Shown one piece after another: positions 41,462-51,317 of a stretch of 64,000 nucleotides of DNA. The notes under the pieces are model-generated. The model had not been told where the DNA came from and ran no database searches. It saw nothing but the letters and a program-made list of their open reading frames with translations. Made by a program: the position numbers and the translations under genes. The stretch comes from Auritidibacter sp. Marseille-P8566 (lineage in GTDB: Bacteria; Actinomycetota; Actinomycetes; Actinomycetales; Microbacteriaceae): contig CAMDEE010000001.1 in the NCBI GenBank assembly GCA_945895375.1, positions 186,001-250,000 of the forward strand, read 5' to 3'. Each line of letters begins with the position of its first letter. Positions within the stretch are counted from its first letter, which is position 1.

Positions 41462-41713
41462 ATGTCACCATCTAAAACTTCAACACTCACGTCGGACATC
41501 ACTCATTTGGAGTTCAATGTAACCTGCGATTACTTGGAGTGTGAAGGGATAGCTACCCACCGTCTGATCTGTGCAGCTTGCAAGCAGTTCGAATTTATGT
41601 GCTCTCCGCACACCCAAGCCGCAAAGAAAGCGCCGAAGGGTAGCTGGATTGTGTTCGACAAGTCATGCAAACATAGAGTGGATATGTTCCACTGCGGGAA
41701 AGAACCTATTTAG
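41462..41713 (+). CDS. Small Cys/His-rich protein, possible zinc ribbon
   Basis: The 83-residue protein has cysteines in CDYLEC, CAAC and in MCSPHT, and SCKH plus a final HC near the C-terminus. This pattern (six or more Cys with His) fits metal binding, but no named zinc-finger family is recognised. No signal peptide is seen. The end overlaps the convergent nuclease-helicase gene by 8 bp. Confidence 0.55.
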   Translation: MSPSKTSTLTSDITHLEFNVTCDYLECEGIATHRLICAACKQFEFMCSPHTQAAKKAPKGSWIVFDKSCKHRVDMFHCGKEPI

Positions 41714-44700
41714 CAGCAATTTCTAGAAGGCCTGCAAGTCTGCTAACTGCTTTAACCTCGGCCACACTATTGAACTGACTCTCCAAAAGAGTTTCACTAA
41801 ACACTAGATAGCAGGTGGCTTTAGCCCTGCTAATTGCAACATTGAGTCTGTTTCTATCCAGAAGGAACTCAAGACCTCTTGGCGCATCCATGCTTGAGGA
41901 TGCAGCGAAGCTATAAATGACAGCCAACCCTTCACGACCCTGGAACTTATCGACTGTTCCAACAAGCACTTCTTCAAACCCTGCTTCATCGAGCCTTGAC
42001 CTCAATAGATCTACTTGAGCATTGTATGCAGCCACGACAAGAACGTTGGAAGGATCTTTCCTTCCATCTAATCTCGCTACTAGATCAACAACTACAGCAG
42101 CCTCTTCATCGCTTGATGTTGAGTTACCTAAATGAGGAACTGGAACAGCAATCAAACCTTGTTCATGACCATCAATCCTGTATTTCTCCGTTGATGGATG
42201 TGATCTAAGTTTGCCTTCATAAGCCAACCAACTAACGGCATGGTTAACTTCAGGATGAAGCCTTCTAGTAACTTCTATAAAGTAACCCATGTTGGCAGGC
42301 AAGATTGAATGATCACCCATGTAGTGACCTAACGCAGAGTTTTCAACACCACCAGGATGAACGGCCGTAACTACTTGTGCAAGCTGTTGAGGGTCACCCA
42401 TTAGAACTAGGTTTTCTGCAATGCTACTTACTGACATGCAGTCAACAAGAGAATACTGAGCGGCTTCGTCTATGAATAGATAGTCGAGTTTGTACTCACG
42501 CACATCTTTATTACTAAAGAAAAAGTTAGTTCCGCCAACAACATACGCACCGGTTTGATTCTTCATCCAAGTGACAACAGGTCCATTACTTCTCTTGGTA
42601 ACCCAAGGACGTTCTTCACCCTCGTCCTGCTTTTTGACGATTTGTTCTGGATCAACTCCGGCTTCGATGCAGGCTTCAAGTAAGTTCTCAATAGCTGAGT
42701 GCGAGTTTGCGGTGACACCAACTCGCTTACCAGCCTTTACTAGTTCAAGGATTGTTCGTGAACCCAGGTAAGTTTTACCAGAACCAGGTGGGCCTTGGAT
42801 AGCTAGCACTGAACCGTCTAGAGCCTTTACTGATTCAATGACGGACGGAAGGAAGTCCTCAGGGTTGGCTTTTGGAAGAGAAGTTAAACCCTTTAGCTTC
42901 GGTGGTCTACGCATCAGCAAGTCCATGATGGCTGGATTTTCAGGAGCGGAGTTAAGCGGAGTCTGCCAAGCATCAGCAATCTCATTCGCAAGCTTGAGCA
43001 GCGCGGATTGCTTTGATGTGGTTGGGATGTGTGTCTTATTGATCAGGGCGTTTGGTGTGTGGGCATCTGAACCCTTTGCGATAGCCCTTGTGAAAGTGAC
43101 TGAGCCGCCAACAACCTCAGTTATCCTTCCAAAGTCTCGCATCTGACGGTTGCCCTCGCCACGGTAGCGAACTACAACTTCTTGATCTACTTTTGGGACG
43201 TAAAGATCATCTTCAGGGAAGAGACAGGTGTAAGTGACCTGTGTGTAGGTGCTGTCGTCAGCCCTTCTAGTCTTGGTCTCCCTGCTAACTTCAACTACTT
43301 CCGAGATAGCGGCTGCCGTTCTATCACCCTCAAGAGCTTCATCATCCATCAAGACCTTGATTGCTACATCCGCCCAGAACATTACTTCTTCGCGCTTATA
43401 GAAAAGAATCGAGTGTGTAATTGCTAACCAAATTTGAGCTCGGTAATCAGCATCTAGGTCTTTGCCCCAGTGCCAATCAGCTACCTTTTCAAAGAGGTAT
43501 TTGGTCTGAGCTTGAAGCTCTTCTAGCTCTTGTTCGCTTTTGCTGGGCTTCCTATCGGGCTCCTCCTCGTCTGAATCGCCAGGCTCAGGCAATCCATACT
43601 TAGTGCTGGCACCAGGCATGGCTTCTAACCAGCGGTAAAGCTCTCTAGTGGACCAAACGTCTTCTAGGTTATATAGGCGCAACTCGGAATAAACTTTGGC
43701 TGCATCTGCAGCAATTACATTACGATCTGCCTCTGGCAGCGATAGGTCTTTACTTAGGGCATCAAGTTCACGCCAACGATCGTACTCATCGATGCTCGCG
43801 GATGCCTTTTGGACATCTGATGAGCGAATGAACTTATAGTGCCTTTCCAACTTCTTGATCGAGTAGCTTTCTTCCCCGATGATTAGAGAGTTACGAACAA
43901 TATTGAACATGTCCACAAGACGTCCAGTGGAGATAAGCCAAGCCACTTCTTTTTCAAATACACCATGGCGCATCGCCAGACGTTTCAGTGCTGTAACCTC
44001 ATAGCTGGCGTAATGGTAGATATGCGCCTCAGGATCTTCTTCCATGCGCTTCGTAGCCCAGGCCATGAAACCTTCGAAAGCGACTTTTTCGGTAGCCCTA
44101 TCGTGAGCCCAAAACTCAGTGAAGAGATCATCCCTCGGCTCTTCTTCATTAGTTCCAGTTCCCCAGTCGTAGTTTCCGAATAGATATTCAAGACCGCCAC
44201 GTTCAACGAAGTAGGGGAATCCCTCAAAATCGAAGAACACATCCAATCGAGATCTTGGTGGCAAGTATTGAATCATCGGATCTGGAATCAGACGAGAAAC
44301 AGGCTTTCCTGTAGTTAGAGACTCTACTTGTGCAGATGCTTGGCTTCTAATCTTGTCGAAGGTCTCTTGGGTCATGCGATAGGGGCGAAGATCTTCGCCT
44401 GCTATTGCTAACGCCTTCATGGTGGTGATTCCCACGGTTGAAAGTCTTGCAATTTGTGCTTGTGTGATGTTTGCGACCTGAACTAAATCGTCCGTTGCTT
44501 TTCTATCGTCCTTGCACAGATCTGGATACTCACAAATATCACAGTTTTGTTTAGAAGGGCAGTGCCACAGCAGAGACAAAGCTTCAAATTTTTGTAATTC
44601 ATTTTGATTTTTGGCTTGCTCTGCAAAATCGACAATGTCCGCAATCTTTTTTCTTGCCAGGCGCATCGCAGGAACTATTTCAATTTCTTCAAAGCTCTCG

Positions 44701-45320
44701 GTTGTTCTAGAACCTAGGACCAAGCCATGGCGCTCACCCTCGGCCTTTAGCCCCAAGTGGTCTAAAGCATCTACGTAAAGTCCCACCTGAAGAAGGTAAG
44801 CAGGTTTTGCTTGACCTCCGTATTTGGCATCCCAAACTGTGTACTTATTCTCTGAAGATGACGAACCTGCCCGCTTCTCAGCCGTTAGTTTTCCATCTAC
44901 AAAAGTCAGGGCCCAGTCTTGGTGAACTAAAAAGTCTGGTCGACCACTAAAGATAGTTCTCTCAAACTGACGTTTAAGACCACCTTGATAAATAACCGGG
45001 ACACCAGCCTTCATAAGCTCAATGGTTTGAGCCATGTCCCCGTCTGTTTCTGGTCTGCCAATTACCCCTGATTCAACTGATGAGATTAGCTCCTGAATTA
45101 GAGCATCTTCAAAGATGACACCGTATTTCTGGGCCAGTGATTGATCTTCACCTTCGGCTTTGGCTCTTGCAATTTCATCTTCGTAAGGCTGCAACTTAGC
45201 TAGTACGCTCTGCACTGCAAGTGTTCTGGATACAGAAATCATCGTGCAGTGCTCACACGATGAAGCTCTCATAAGGTCTCTCGTATTGAAGGACCAAAGA
45301 GTCGAAGAAGTTAGATACAT
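41706..45320 (-). CDS. TM0106-type RecB-like nuclease fused to a DNA2-like helicase
   Basis: The 1204-residue protein has an N-terminal RecB-family nuclease region (about 1-560). It begins with the Cys-containing RDLMRASSCEHC segment and has a four-Cys cluster around residue 270 (CPSKQNCDICEYPDLC), consistent with an iron-sulfur site. A superfamily 1 helicase (about 790-1204) follows, with Walker A QGPPGSGKT, Walker B LFIDEAAQ and late motifs GTVDKFQGREG and RLNVAISRAK. Such fusions are thought to process DNA ends or replication intermediates; the precise role is unknown to me. The start matches the usual family N-terminus. Confidence 0.85.
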   Translation of the reverse strand: MYLTSSTLWSFNTRDLMRASSCEHCTMISVSRTLAVQSVLAKLQPYEDEIARAKAEGEDQSLAQKYGVIFEDALIQELISSVESGVIGRPETDGDMAQTIELMKAGVPVIYQGGLKRQFERTIFSGRPDFLVHQDWALTFVDGKLTAEKRAGSSSSENKYTVWDAKYGGQAKPAYLLQVGLYVDALDHLGLKAEGERHGLVLGSRTTESFEEIEIVPAMRLARKKIADIVDFAEQAKNQNELQKFEALSLLWHCPSKQNCDICEYPDLCKDDRKATDDLVQVANITQAQIARLSTVGITTMKALAIAGEDLRPYRMTQETFDKIRSQASAQVESLTTGKPVSRLIPDPMIQYLPPRSRLDVFFDFEGFPYFVERGGLEYLFGNYDWGTGTNEEEPRDDLFTEFWAHDRATEKVAFEGFMAWATKRMEEDPEAHIYHYASYEVTALKRLAMRHGVFEKEVAWLISTGRLVDMFNIVRNSLIIGEESYSIKKLERHYKFIRSSDVQKASASIDEYDRWRELDALSKDLSLPEADRNVIAADAAKVYSELRLYNLEDVWSTRELYRWLEAMPGASTKYGLPEPGDSDEEEPDRKPSKSEQELEELQAQTKYLFEKVADWHWGKDLDADYRAQIWLAITHSILFYKREEVMFWADVAIKVLMDDEALEGDRTAAAISEVVEVSRETKTRRADDSTYTQVTYTCLFPEDDLYVPKVDQEVVVRYRGEGNRQMRDFGRITEVVGGSVTFTRAIAKGSDAHTPNALINKTHIPTTSKQSALLKLANEIADAWQTPLNSAPENPAIMDLLMRRPPKLKGLTSLPKANPEDFLPSVIESVKALDGSVLAIQGPPGSGKTYLGSRTILELVKAGKRVGVTANSHSAIENLLEACIEAGVDPEQIVKKQDEGEERPWVTKRSNGPVVTWMKNQTGAYVVGGTNFFFSNKDVREYKLDYLFIDEAAQYSLVDCMSVSSIAENLVLMGDPQQLAQVVTAVHPGGVENSALGHYMGDHSILPANMGYFIEVTRRLHPEVNHAVSWLAYEGKLRSHPSTEKYRIDGHEQGLIAVPVPHLGNSTSSDEEAAVVVDLVARLDGRKDPSNVLVVAAYNAQVDLLRSRLDEAGFEEVLVGTVDKFQGREGLAVIYSFAASSSMDAPRGLEFLLDRNRLNVAISRAKATCYLVFSETLLESQFNSVAEVKAVSRLAGLLEIAAK

Positions 45321-45403
45321 AGCCTGCCTTGTTTGCTTATGTTTTTAGTGTGCCAGTAAGGTCTGACATTCCTAGGCAGCAACAATGGTTTTTCTGGGTG
45401 AAT

Positions 45404-45419
45404 CGCAATTTTTATTGCG
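45404..45419 (-). terminator. Hairpin after purL
   Basis: CGCAAT and ATTGCG form a 6-bp stem around a 4-nt loop, 20 bp beyond the purL stop. No T-run follows it on the minus strand, so only weak termination is likely. Confidence 0.35.
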
Positions 45420-45439
45420 GGCCGGGTCCCCTTAGACAC

Positions 45440-47734
45440 CTAACCAAACAGTTCAGGAATAGTTGCTCCATGAGAGTTCTTTAGTTCTTCAATGCTCCAG
45501 GTAGCTAGATCTTGAATCTCTAGCTGTCCAGATGCATCGGTAACACCGATTCTTAGAACTGGGATTCCTCGTGCTTCGCAAAGACCTACAAACTTAACGT
45601 CGTCTTCTCTGCCTACTGAAACTATTACTCTTGCAGTTGATTCAGAGAAGAGAGCAGCTGTGAGATCCACCTGGTCTCTTTCAGTGATCTCGTTAAGCCA
45701 CACTCTTGCACCCATACCAAAACGTAGTGTGCTCTCAACTAGTGTCTGAGCAAGACCACCTTCGGATAGGTCGTGAGTTGAAGCCAGTAGACCTTGAAGT
45801 GATGCACCTTGAAGCAATTCAGCAAGAGCTTTCTCTGCAGAGAGATCAACTACTGGTGGTTTACCACCTAGGTGATCATGAATAACTTCTGACCAGACTG
45901 AACCATCTAGTTCGTCTCTAGTAACACCTAGAAGATAGATGTTGTTTCCTGCATCTTGCCAGCCTGAAGGAATTCTTCTAGCAACATCATCGATAACACC
46001 GAGAACACCAACAACAGGTGTTGGGTGAATAGCGATATCTCCTGTTTGGTTATAAAAGGATACGTTTCCTCCTGTAACTGGAATGCCTAGTTCCAAACAA
46101 CCATCAGCAAGACCTGCTGTCGCTTGCTTGAATTGCCACATCACTTCTGGGTTCTCCGGAGAACCAAAGTTTAGACAGTTGGTGACTGCCATTGGCACTG
46201 CTCCTGAAGAAGCAACGTTTCTATAGCTTTCAGCAAGAGCAAGCTTTGCTCCGTTATATGGATCTAGTTGGCAGTAACGACCATTGGCATCTGTTGCGAT
46301 AGCAACACCTAGACCTGTTTCTTCAGAGACTCTAACCATTCCAGAATCATCAGGCATAGCAAGAGCTGTGTTGCCACCAACATAGTGGTCATACTGATCC
46401 GTTATCCAGCTCTTCGATGCTTGGTTAGGAGAAGTAACTATTTGGATCAACTGTTCAGCTAGTTCGCCAGGTTCAGTTGAGCGCTTCAGTTGAGCCCTGT
46501 TAACTGAGTTGTTGTTTAGGCTATCTAGCCAAACTGGGTAAGCAACCGGTCTTTCATAGACAGGGCCATCGTGGGCTACTGATCTAGGAGGAACATTAAC
46601 GATCTCTTCTTTGCCCCAGTTGATGTATAGCCTTGGCTCTTTGATTACTTCACCTAGAACACTGAACTCAACTTCATACTTGTTCACAATAGCTGTGAAG
46701 GCTTTTAGGTCTTTCTTAGGAACAATGGCCATCATGCGCTCTTGTGATTCACTCATCAGAATCTCTTCAGGAGTTAGTGACTCATCTCTAAGGAGAACTT
46801 CCTTAAGCTGAACGCGCATACCTGCTTGACCATTAGATGCAAGCTCACTTGTTGCACAAGACAAACCTGCTCCACCAAGGTCCTGAATACCTGCAACTAC
46901 TTGAGCTGCATATAGTTCTAGACAGCACTCAATAAGCACCTTTTCAGCGAAAGGGTCTCCAACTTGAACAGCCGGTCTTCTTGAAGGTCCATCAGCATCA
47001 AATGTCTCAGAAGCTAGAACAGACACACCGCCGATACCATCAGCACCAGTTCTTGCACCAAACAGAATTACAAGATCGCCTGGGTTAGAAGCTTTTGCAA
47101 GCTTTAGATCTTCGTGACGAAGAGCACCAACAGATAGAGCGTTAACTAGAGGGTTACCTTGGTAAACCTTGTCGAATACTGTTTCACCGCCAATGTTTGG
47201 AAGTCCTAAACAGTTACCGTAAAAGCTAATACCTGAAACAACACCGTTCACTACACGTGCTGTGTCTGGGTTACTTACTGCACCAAATCTAAGTTGATCC
47301 ATAGCAGCAATAGGTCTTGCACCCATAGTCAGAATGTCTCTAACAATTCCACCGACACCGGTAGCCGCACCTTGGAAAGGTTCTATGTAACTTGGGTGGT
47401 TGTGTGATTCAACTTTGAATGTGACAGCCCAGCCTTCACCGATGTCAACAACACCTGCGTTCTCACCCATACCAACCATTAGGTTCTTCTTCATCTCATC
47501 GGTAACTTTCTCACCGAACTGACGCAGGTAAATCTTTGAGCTCTTATATGAGCAGTGTTCTGACCACATCACAGAATACATCGCTAGCTCTGCACTAGTT
47601 GGTCTTCTATCGAGAATTAGTTTGATACGGTCATACTCTTCTTGCTTTAGTCCCAACTCTCTCCAAGGTTGTTCCTTGTCGGGAGTGCTCTTAGCGTTCT
47701 TAGTTGTGTCAACTGTTGAAATCTTTTTAGCCAT
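45440..47734 (-). CDS. purL: Phosphoribosylformylglycinamidine synthase subunit PurL
   Basis: The 764-residue enzyme is the small-type PurL that works with PurQ and PurS to make FGAM from FGAR, using ATP and ammonia from glutamine. It has two repeated AIRS/PurM-like halves. Recognised segments include [33 protein letters not shown] and [12 protein letters not shown]. The start overlaps the purQ stop codon by one base. Small-type PurL requires a separate PurS, which is encoded two genes upstream. Confidence 0.97.
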   Translation of the reverse strand: MAKKISTVDTTKNAKSTPDKEQPWRELGLKQEEYDRIKLILDRRPTSAELAMYSVMWSEHCSYKSSKIYLRQFGEKVTDEMKKNLMVGMGENAGVVDIGEGWAVTFKVESHNHPSYIEPFQGAATGVGGIVRDILTMGARPIAAMDQLRFGAVSNPDTARVVNGVVSGISFYGNCLGLPNIGGETVFDKVYQGNPLVNALSVGALRHEDLKLAKASNPGDLVILFGARTGADGIGGVSVLASETFDADGPSRRPAVQVGDPFAEKVLIECCLELYAAQVVAGIQDLGGAGLSCATSELASNGQAGMRVQLKEVLLRDESLTPEEILMSESQERMMAIVPKKDLKAFTAIVNKYEVEFSVLGEVIKEPRLYINWGKEEIVNVPPRSVAHDGPVYERPVAYPVWLDSLNNNSVNRAQLKRSTEPGELAEQLIQIVTSPNQASKSWITDQYDHYVGGNTALAMPDDSGMVRVSEETGLGVAIATDANGRYCQLDPYNGAKLALAESYRNVASSGAVPMAVTNCLNFGSPENPEVMWQFKQATAGLADGCLELGIPVTGGNVSFYNQTGDIAIHPTPVVGVLGVIDDVARRIPSGWQDAGNNIYLLGVTRDELDGSVWSEVIHDHLGGKPPVVDLSAEKALAELLQGASLQGLLASTHDLSEGGLAQTLVESTLRFGMGARVWLNEITERDQVDLTAALFSESTARVIVSVGREDDVKFVGLCEARGIPVLRIGVTDASGQLEIQDLATWSIEELKNSHGATIPELFG

Positions 47735-48429
47735 TAGGAGTTCACCACCTGGTTCAACACAGATGTGAAGAAGGTAAGACCATCAATACCACTTCTCATT
47801 GCAAGAGGAGTATCAGGACCAAAGCCTGGTTCAACTGCATGCTCAGGGTGAGGCATAAGGCCAACCACGTTTCCGCGAGCATTACGAAGACCTGCAATGT
47901 TGTTCACTGATCCATTTGGATTTACTTCGCTATAACGGAAAGCGATTAGTCCATCACCTTCTAGTCTTCTAAGAGTCTCAGCATCAGCGATGTATCCACC
48001 TTCACCATTCTTTAGGGGAATAGTGATCTCTTGTCCTAAACGGAAACCATTGGTCCAAGGAGTGTCAACGTTTTCAACAATAAGTTTCTGATCACGACAA
48101 ACGAAGTGCTGACGTTCATTTCTAATCAGTCCACCAGGGAGTAAGTGTGATTCAACTAGAACTTGGAATCCATTACAAATACCTAGAACAGGTAATCCAC
48201 CGTTAGCTGCATCGATGATGCTTTCCATTACTGGTGCTTGAGCTGCAATAGCTCCACAACGTAAGTAGTCTCCAAAGCTAAATCCACCAGGCAAGATAAC
48301 TGCATCAACTGAATGCAAGTCTGCATCTGCATGCCAAAGCTTGACTACTTCACCGCCTGCAATACGAACTGCTCTTTGAGCATCACGATCATCTAGAGTG
48401 CCAGGGAAGGTAACAACACCTATTTTCAT
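47734..48429 (-). CDS. purQ: FGAM synthase glutaminase subunit PurQ
   Basis: The 231-residue class I amidotransferase supplies ammonia to PurL. The nucleophile is Cys in GICNGFQVL, and the His-Glu pair is in MPHPEHA. It starts [11 protein letters not shown] and has [13 protein letters not shown] for the oxyanion strand. It lies 4 bp after purS and overlaps purL by one base. Confidence 0.97.
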   Translation of the reverse strand: MKIGVVTFPGTLDDRDAQRAVRIAGGEVVKLWHADADLHSVDAVILPGGFSFGDYLRCGAIAAQAPVMESIIDAANGGLPVLGICNGFQVLVESHLLPGGLIRNERQHFVCRDQKLIVENVDTPWTNGFRLGQEITIPLKNGEGGYIADAETLRRLEGDGLIAFRYSEVNPNGSVNNIAGLRNARGNVVGLMPHPEHAVEPGFGPDTPLAMRSGIDGLTFFTSVLNQVVNS

Positions 48430-48433
48430 CTAG

Positions 48434-48682
48434 TTAGTTCTCCACTGTTACAGAGATAACATCTTCAATGACTCCGTTAGACAGGAAGTCAGCAGCAATC
48501 TGCTTGGCAGCTTCTATCTGTGATTCTGTTGGAATTTCTTCATAGTGAAGCTCTATGCGCTTACCAATGCGAACATTAGTGATCTCAACACTGCCCTTAC
48601 GCTGCAAAGCGTTAGCAACTGCTTTACCGGCTGGGTCTAGTAGGTCTGCTTTAGGCATGACTTCGACGATGATTTTTGGCAC
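48434..48682 (-). CDS. purS: FGAM synthase subunit PurS
   Basis: The 82-residue protein has the PurS pattern: KIIVEVMPKADLLDPAGKAV, then IGKRIEL and a C-terminal VIEDVISV. PurS bridges PurQ and PurL and helps channel ammonia. The start is GTG, with GGGAG about 7-8 nt upstream. It opens the purS-purQ-purL operon; the 78-bp gap to purC upstream is large for this cluster and may hold a promoter. Confidence 0.93.
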   Translation of the reverse strand: MPKIIVEVMPKADLLDPAGKAVANALQRKGSVEITNVRIGKRIELHYEEIPTESQIEAAKQIAADFLSNGVIEDVISVTVEN

Positions 48683-48760
48683 AGATACGCTCCCGATTGT
48701 CCGGTGGGGCTTGAATTATGTTCTTTAGCGTCAACTTTGACCACTTAGAACAGGTCTAGT

Positions 48761-49618
48761 TTATCGGGCTAGGAGGCTAATCAGTTGAGCATACTTAGCG
48801 GTTGTCTGCTCAACTATCTCTGCAGGTAGCTCAGGTGGAGTTGTCCCAGAAGCAGGATCCCAGTTGGCAGCCAACCAGTTACGAACCTGCTGCTTGTCAA
48901 AGCTGTCTTTACGATCTCCAGCCTCCCAGGCTTGAGTGGACCAGTATCTACTTGAATCAGGAGTTAGTACCTCATCACCTAGAGTGATTTCACCATTGGC
49001 TGGATTGATTCCAAATTCAAACTTGGTATCAGCGAGGCTAAGCCCTGCGTTGAGTGAGAGCTCACTTGCCTTCGCAAAGATTTGAAGGCTTACTCTCTTT
49101 AGTGAATCGGCATTGTCTTTGCCGATTAGTTCAATAACTCTTTCAAAGGTGATGTTCTCATCTTTATCGCCTAGTTCTGCTTTGAAGGCTGGAGTAAAAA
49201 TAGGGTCAGGTAACTTATCGCCAAAGGCTAGGCCTTCAGGCAACTTATTGCCACAGATCTCACCTGTTGCTAGGTAGTCCTTATAGCCAGAACCCGAGAG
49301 GTATCCACGAACAACACATTCTATAGGGAACATCTCAAGCTTCTTACAGACCATGGCGCGGCCTAGAACTTCCTCTGGAACAGGAACTTCATGGCTTAGG
49401 TGATTAGGAATATCAAGTCGGTCAAACCACCAGTTAGTGAGAGTTGTTAGGTATTCACCTTTATTAGGTATTTCAGGAGATAAAACAGTATCAAAAGCAC
49501 TAATACGGTCACTAGCAACAACAAGTATCAGATGTGACAAAGATGAATCATCAGATTCATAAAGGTCTCGAACCTTACCGCTATATACATGGTGCCAACC
49601 AGGAATAACTCTAGACAT
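48761..49618 (-). CDS. purC: SAICAR synthetase
   Basis: The 285-residue enzyme adds aspartate to CAIR. Recognised segments are HVYSGKVRDLYE, VVASDRISAFD, ECVVRGYLSGSGYKDY and, towards the end, a LADTKFEFG strand. ATG 49618 is chosen because GAGGAG lies about 5 nt before it and the upstream codons do not look like PurC. It overlaps the end of purD by 8 bp, so translation is probably coupled. Confidence 0.96.
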   Translation of the reverse strand: MSRVIPGWHHVYSGKVRDLYESDDSSLSHLILVVASDRISAFDTVLSPEIPNKGEYLTTLTNWWFDRLDIPNHLSHEVPVPEEVLGRAMVCKKLEMFPIECVVRGYLSGSGYKDYLATGEICGNKLPEGLAFGDKLPDPIFTPAFKAELGDKDENITFERVIELIGKDNADSLKRVSLQIFAKASELSLNAGLSLADTKFEFGINPANGEITLGDEVLTPDSSRYWSTQAWEAGDRKDSFDKQQVRNWLAANWDPASGTTPPELPAEIVEQTTAKYAQLISLLAR

Positions 49619-50873
49619 TGTGCTCCTCATCAACCTTGAGAGCAATATCAGATCGGTAATGAGATCCTTCAAGCATGATGTCTTTGATTGCATTGTAGGC
49701 CTGCACTCTTGCTTGATGGAAAGTTTGAGAAGTTGAGACTACCGATAGCACTCGTCCACCAGTTGCAATCAATTTACTATCTTCAAGTTTTGTTGCAGCG
49801 TGAGCAATCTCAACCTTTTCACTGTCAGCGACCAGACCGGTGATTTCTCGATTAGGTGCAGAAGTAACTGGATAACCTTCACTTGCTAAAACAACTGTTA
49901 CTGCCACATCTTTACTGAACTCAGGTTCAGGCAATTCTCCAAGGTGCCCTACTGCTGCGCTGTGTAAAAGGTGAGCAAGAGGAGTTTGTAATCTTCGCAA
50001 AACAACTTGAGTTTCTGGATCCCCAAATCGTGCATTGAATTCAATTACTCGAATGCCTTTGCCGGTAACAATCAATCCGCAATACAAAAGTCCAACAAAT
50101 GGAGTTCCTAGAAGAGCAAGCTCTCTAACAGTTGGTAAAGCTACTCTGTCTTGAACGTCTTTAACAAATCCTTCAGGTAACCAAGGAAGAGGAGAGTAGG
50201 CACCCATGCCCCCAGTGTTAGGCCCCTCATCGTTGTCGTAAGCTCTCTTGAAATCTTGAGCAGGAGATAGGGGTAACACTGATGTTCCATCAGCTAAGAA
50301 GAAGAGTGAAACTTCTTCGCCATCCAAGAACTCTTCAACAAGTATTTCCATTCCTTTAGATAGGAAAGAGTTAGCGTGATCTAGGGCTGCAGTCTTGTCG
50401 TTAGTAACAATGACACCCTTACCCGCCGCAAGGCCATCAGCCTTCACAACATAAGGGGCACCAAATTCATCTAGAGCATCTTCAACTTCATATATAGATG
50501 TGCACTTACGAGCCATACCCGTTGGCACATCGGCTGCTGCCATCACATCTTTAGCAAAAGCTTTAGAACCTTCAAGTGCAGCGGCTGCTTTGGAAGGACC
50601 AAATACAGCGATGCCTGCTTCTCTTAGTGCATCACTAACCCCAGCAGCCAAAGGGGCTTCAGGGCCAATCACTACTAGATCTGTTTTCGCATCTAGAGCC
50701 CAAGCTGTAACAGCTTCTGGATTATTGGCATCTAAGTTGATGGTGTTAACTTCTTGAGAGATTCCACCGTTACCTGGAGCACAGGTTATCTCGTTTGGTT
50801 TTGTGCCAGTTCGGATTAGGGCTTTAACAATCGCATGCTCGCGAGCTCCAGAACCTAAAACCAAGATTTTCAT
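49611..50873 (-). CDS. purD: Phosphoribosylamine-glycine ligase
   Basis: The 420-residue ATP-grasp enzyme makes GAR from phosphoribosylamine and glycine. It starts MKILVLGSGAREHAIV, has GPEAPLAAGVSDALREAG, VVKADGLAAGKGV and FNARFGDPETQ. The start is ATG 50873, not the far-upstream in-frame codons. A TAAACT box (50881-50886, minus strand) 7 nt before ATG suggests a leaderless message. It is upstream of purC in a two-gene unit. Confidence 0.97.
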   Translation of the reverse strand: MKILVLGSGAREHAIVKALIRTGTKPNEITCAPGNGGISQEVNTINLDANNPEAVTAWALDAKTDLVVIGPEAPLAAGVSDALREAGIAVFGPSKAAAALEGSKAFAKDVMAAADVPTGMARKCTSIYEVEDALDEFGAPYVVKADGLAAGKGVIVTNDKTAALDHANSFLSKGMEILVEEFLDGEEVSLFFLADGTSVLPLSPAQDFKRAYDNDEGPNTGGMGAYSPLPWLPEGFVKDVQDRVALPTVRELALLGTPFVGLLYCGLIVTGKGIRVIEFNARFGDPETQVVLRRLQTPLAHLLHSAAVGHLGELPEPEFSKDVAVTVVLASEGYPVTSAPNREITGLVADSEKVEIAHAATKLEDSKLIATGGRVLSVVSTSQTFHQARVQAYNAIKDIMLEGSHYRSDIALKVDEEHNV

Positions 50874-50880
50874 TGGCTTT

Positions 50881-50886
50881 AGTTTA
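50881..50886 (-). promoter_or_regulatory. Leaderless -10 box of purD
   Basis: TAAACT on the minus strand lies 7 nt from the purD ATG, the same box and spacing as at pyrE and the HAD gene. Confidence 0.5.
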
Positions 50887-50935
50887 TCTAGGTTGGGGTA
50901 GCCTCTGATGCTTGAAGCACCAGAGCCTACTGGTT

Positions 50936-51022
50936 CTACCTGATCTTGATGATGGCTTCCACAATCACAAGGATTATCTTCACCACTGTCAGAACCAGAA
51001 CAACTATTTGAGACCTGCTCAT
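50936..51022 (-). CDS. 28-aa hydrophobic peptide ORF
   Basis: A 28-codon ORF (ATG 51022 to TAG 50936) begins MSRSQ, continues with about 20 residues made almost only of Val, Ile, Leu and Ala with a central Lys and Glu, and ends with Lys and Arg. GGAAGGA lies about 6 nt upstream of ATG. It could be a single-pass membrane microprotein or a type I toxin-like peptide; no family is recognised. It sits in the 444-nt gap between purD and the ROK regulator gene. Confidence 0.45.
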   Translation of the reverse strand: MSRSQIVVLVLTVVKIILVIVEAIIKIR

Positions 51023-51056
51023 GAGTTGTCCTTCCGTAGGGCATGGACCAAGGAAA

Positions 51057-51153
51057 GGGTCGAACCGGAAGGTGCAAAACTATTCCAATTTGAAAAAGTT
51101 TTACCTATACTCTTAATCACAAGTGGATTCGGAGTTTCCTTCCGATTCGACCC
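51057..51153. ncRNA. Candidate structured RNA: 16-bp inverted repeat
   Basis: GGGTCGAACCGGAAGG (51057-51072) pairs with CCTTCCGATTCGACCC (51138-51153); one position is a mismatch that would be a G.U or A-C pair depending on strand. The 65-nt interior holds a smaller inverted repeat (AAAACT 51076-51081, AGTTTT 51097-51102). A terminator follows at 51168-51203. Strand, promoter and family are not established; no known RNA family was recognised. Confidence 0.4.
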
Positions 51154-51167
51154 TCGTCAAGAGGTTC

Positions 51168-51203
51168 AAATAAGGCCCCTGGTTCCTGCCGGGGGCTTTA
51201 TTT
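51168..51203. terminator. Bidirectional terminator between the ROK gene and purD gap
   Basis: Arms of AAATAAGGCCCC (51168-51179) and GGGGCTTTATTT (51192-51203) form 12 pairs, one of them G.T, with T-rich ends on both strands. It can end the ROK gene on the minus strand and any plus-strand RNA from 51057. Confidence 0.8.
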
Positions 51204-51317
51204 CATCTCTGGCTAAACTAACCATGCGTTTAGTGAGCATGAGAAGTCTCACAAAATACGCCGGTTAGCGTGTGAGTTGTCTACAGGTGAGCTAGTGTCT
51301 TTTGCGCTGAGATAAAG

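Noticed and set aside
51057..51072. Possible tRNA suggested by GGTTCGA-like sequence
   Set aside because: The neighbouring bases do not pair as a T-arm and no acceptor or anticodon arms can be drawn; the sequence pairs instead with 51138-51153.
50912..51268. 118-codon plus-strand ORF across the purD-ROK gap
   Set aside because: No ribosome-binding site, mixed composition, and it runs through the inverted repeat and terminator, so it is unlikely to be coding.
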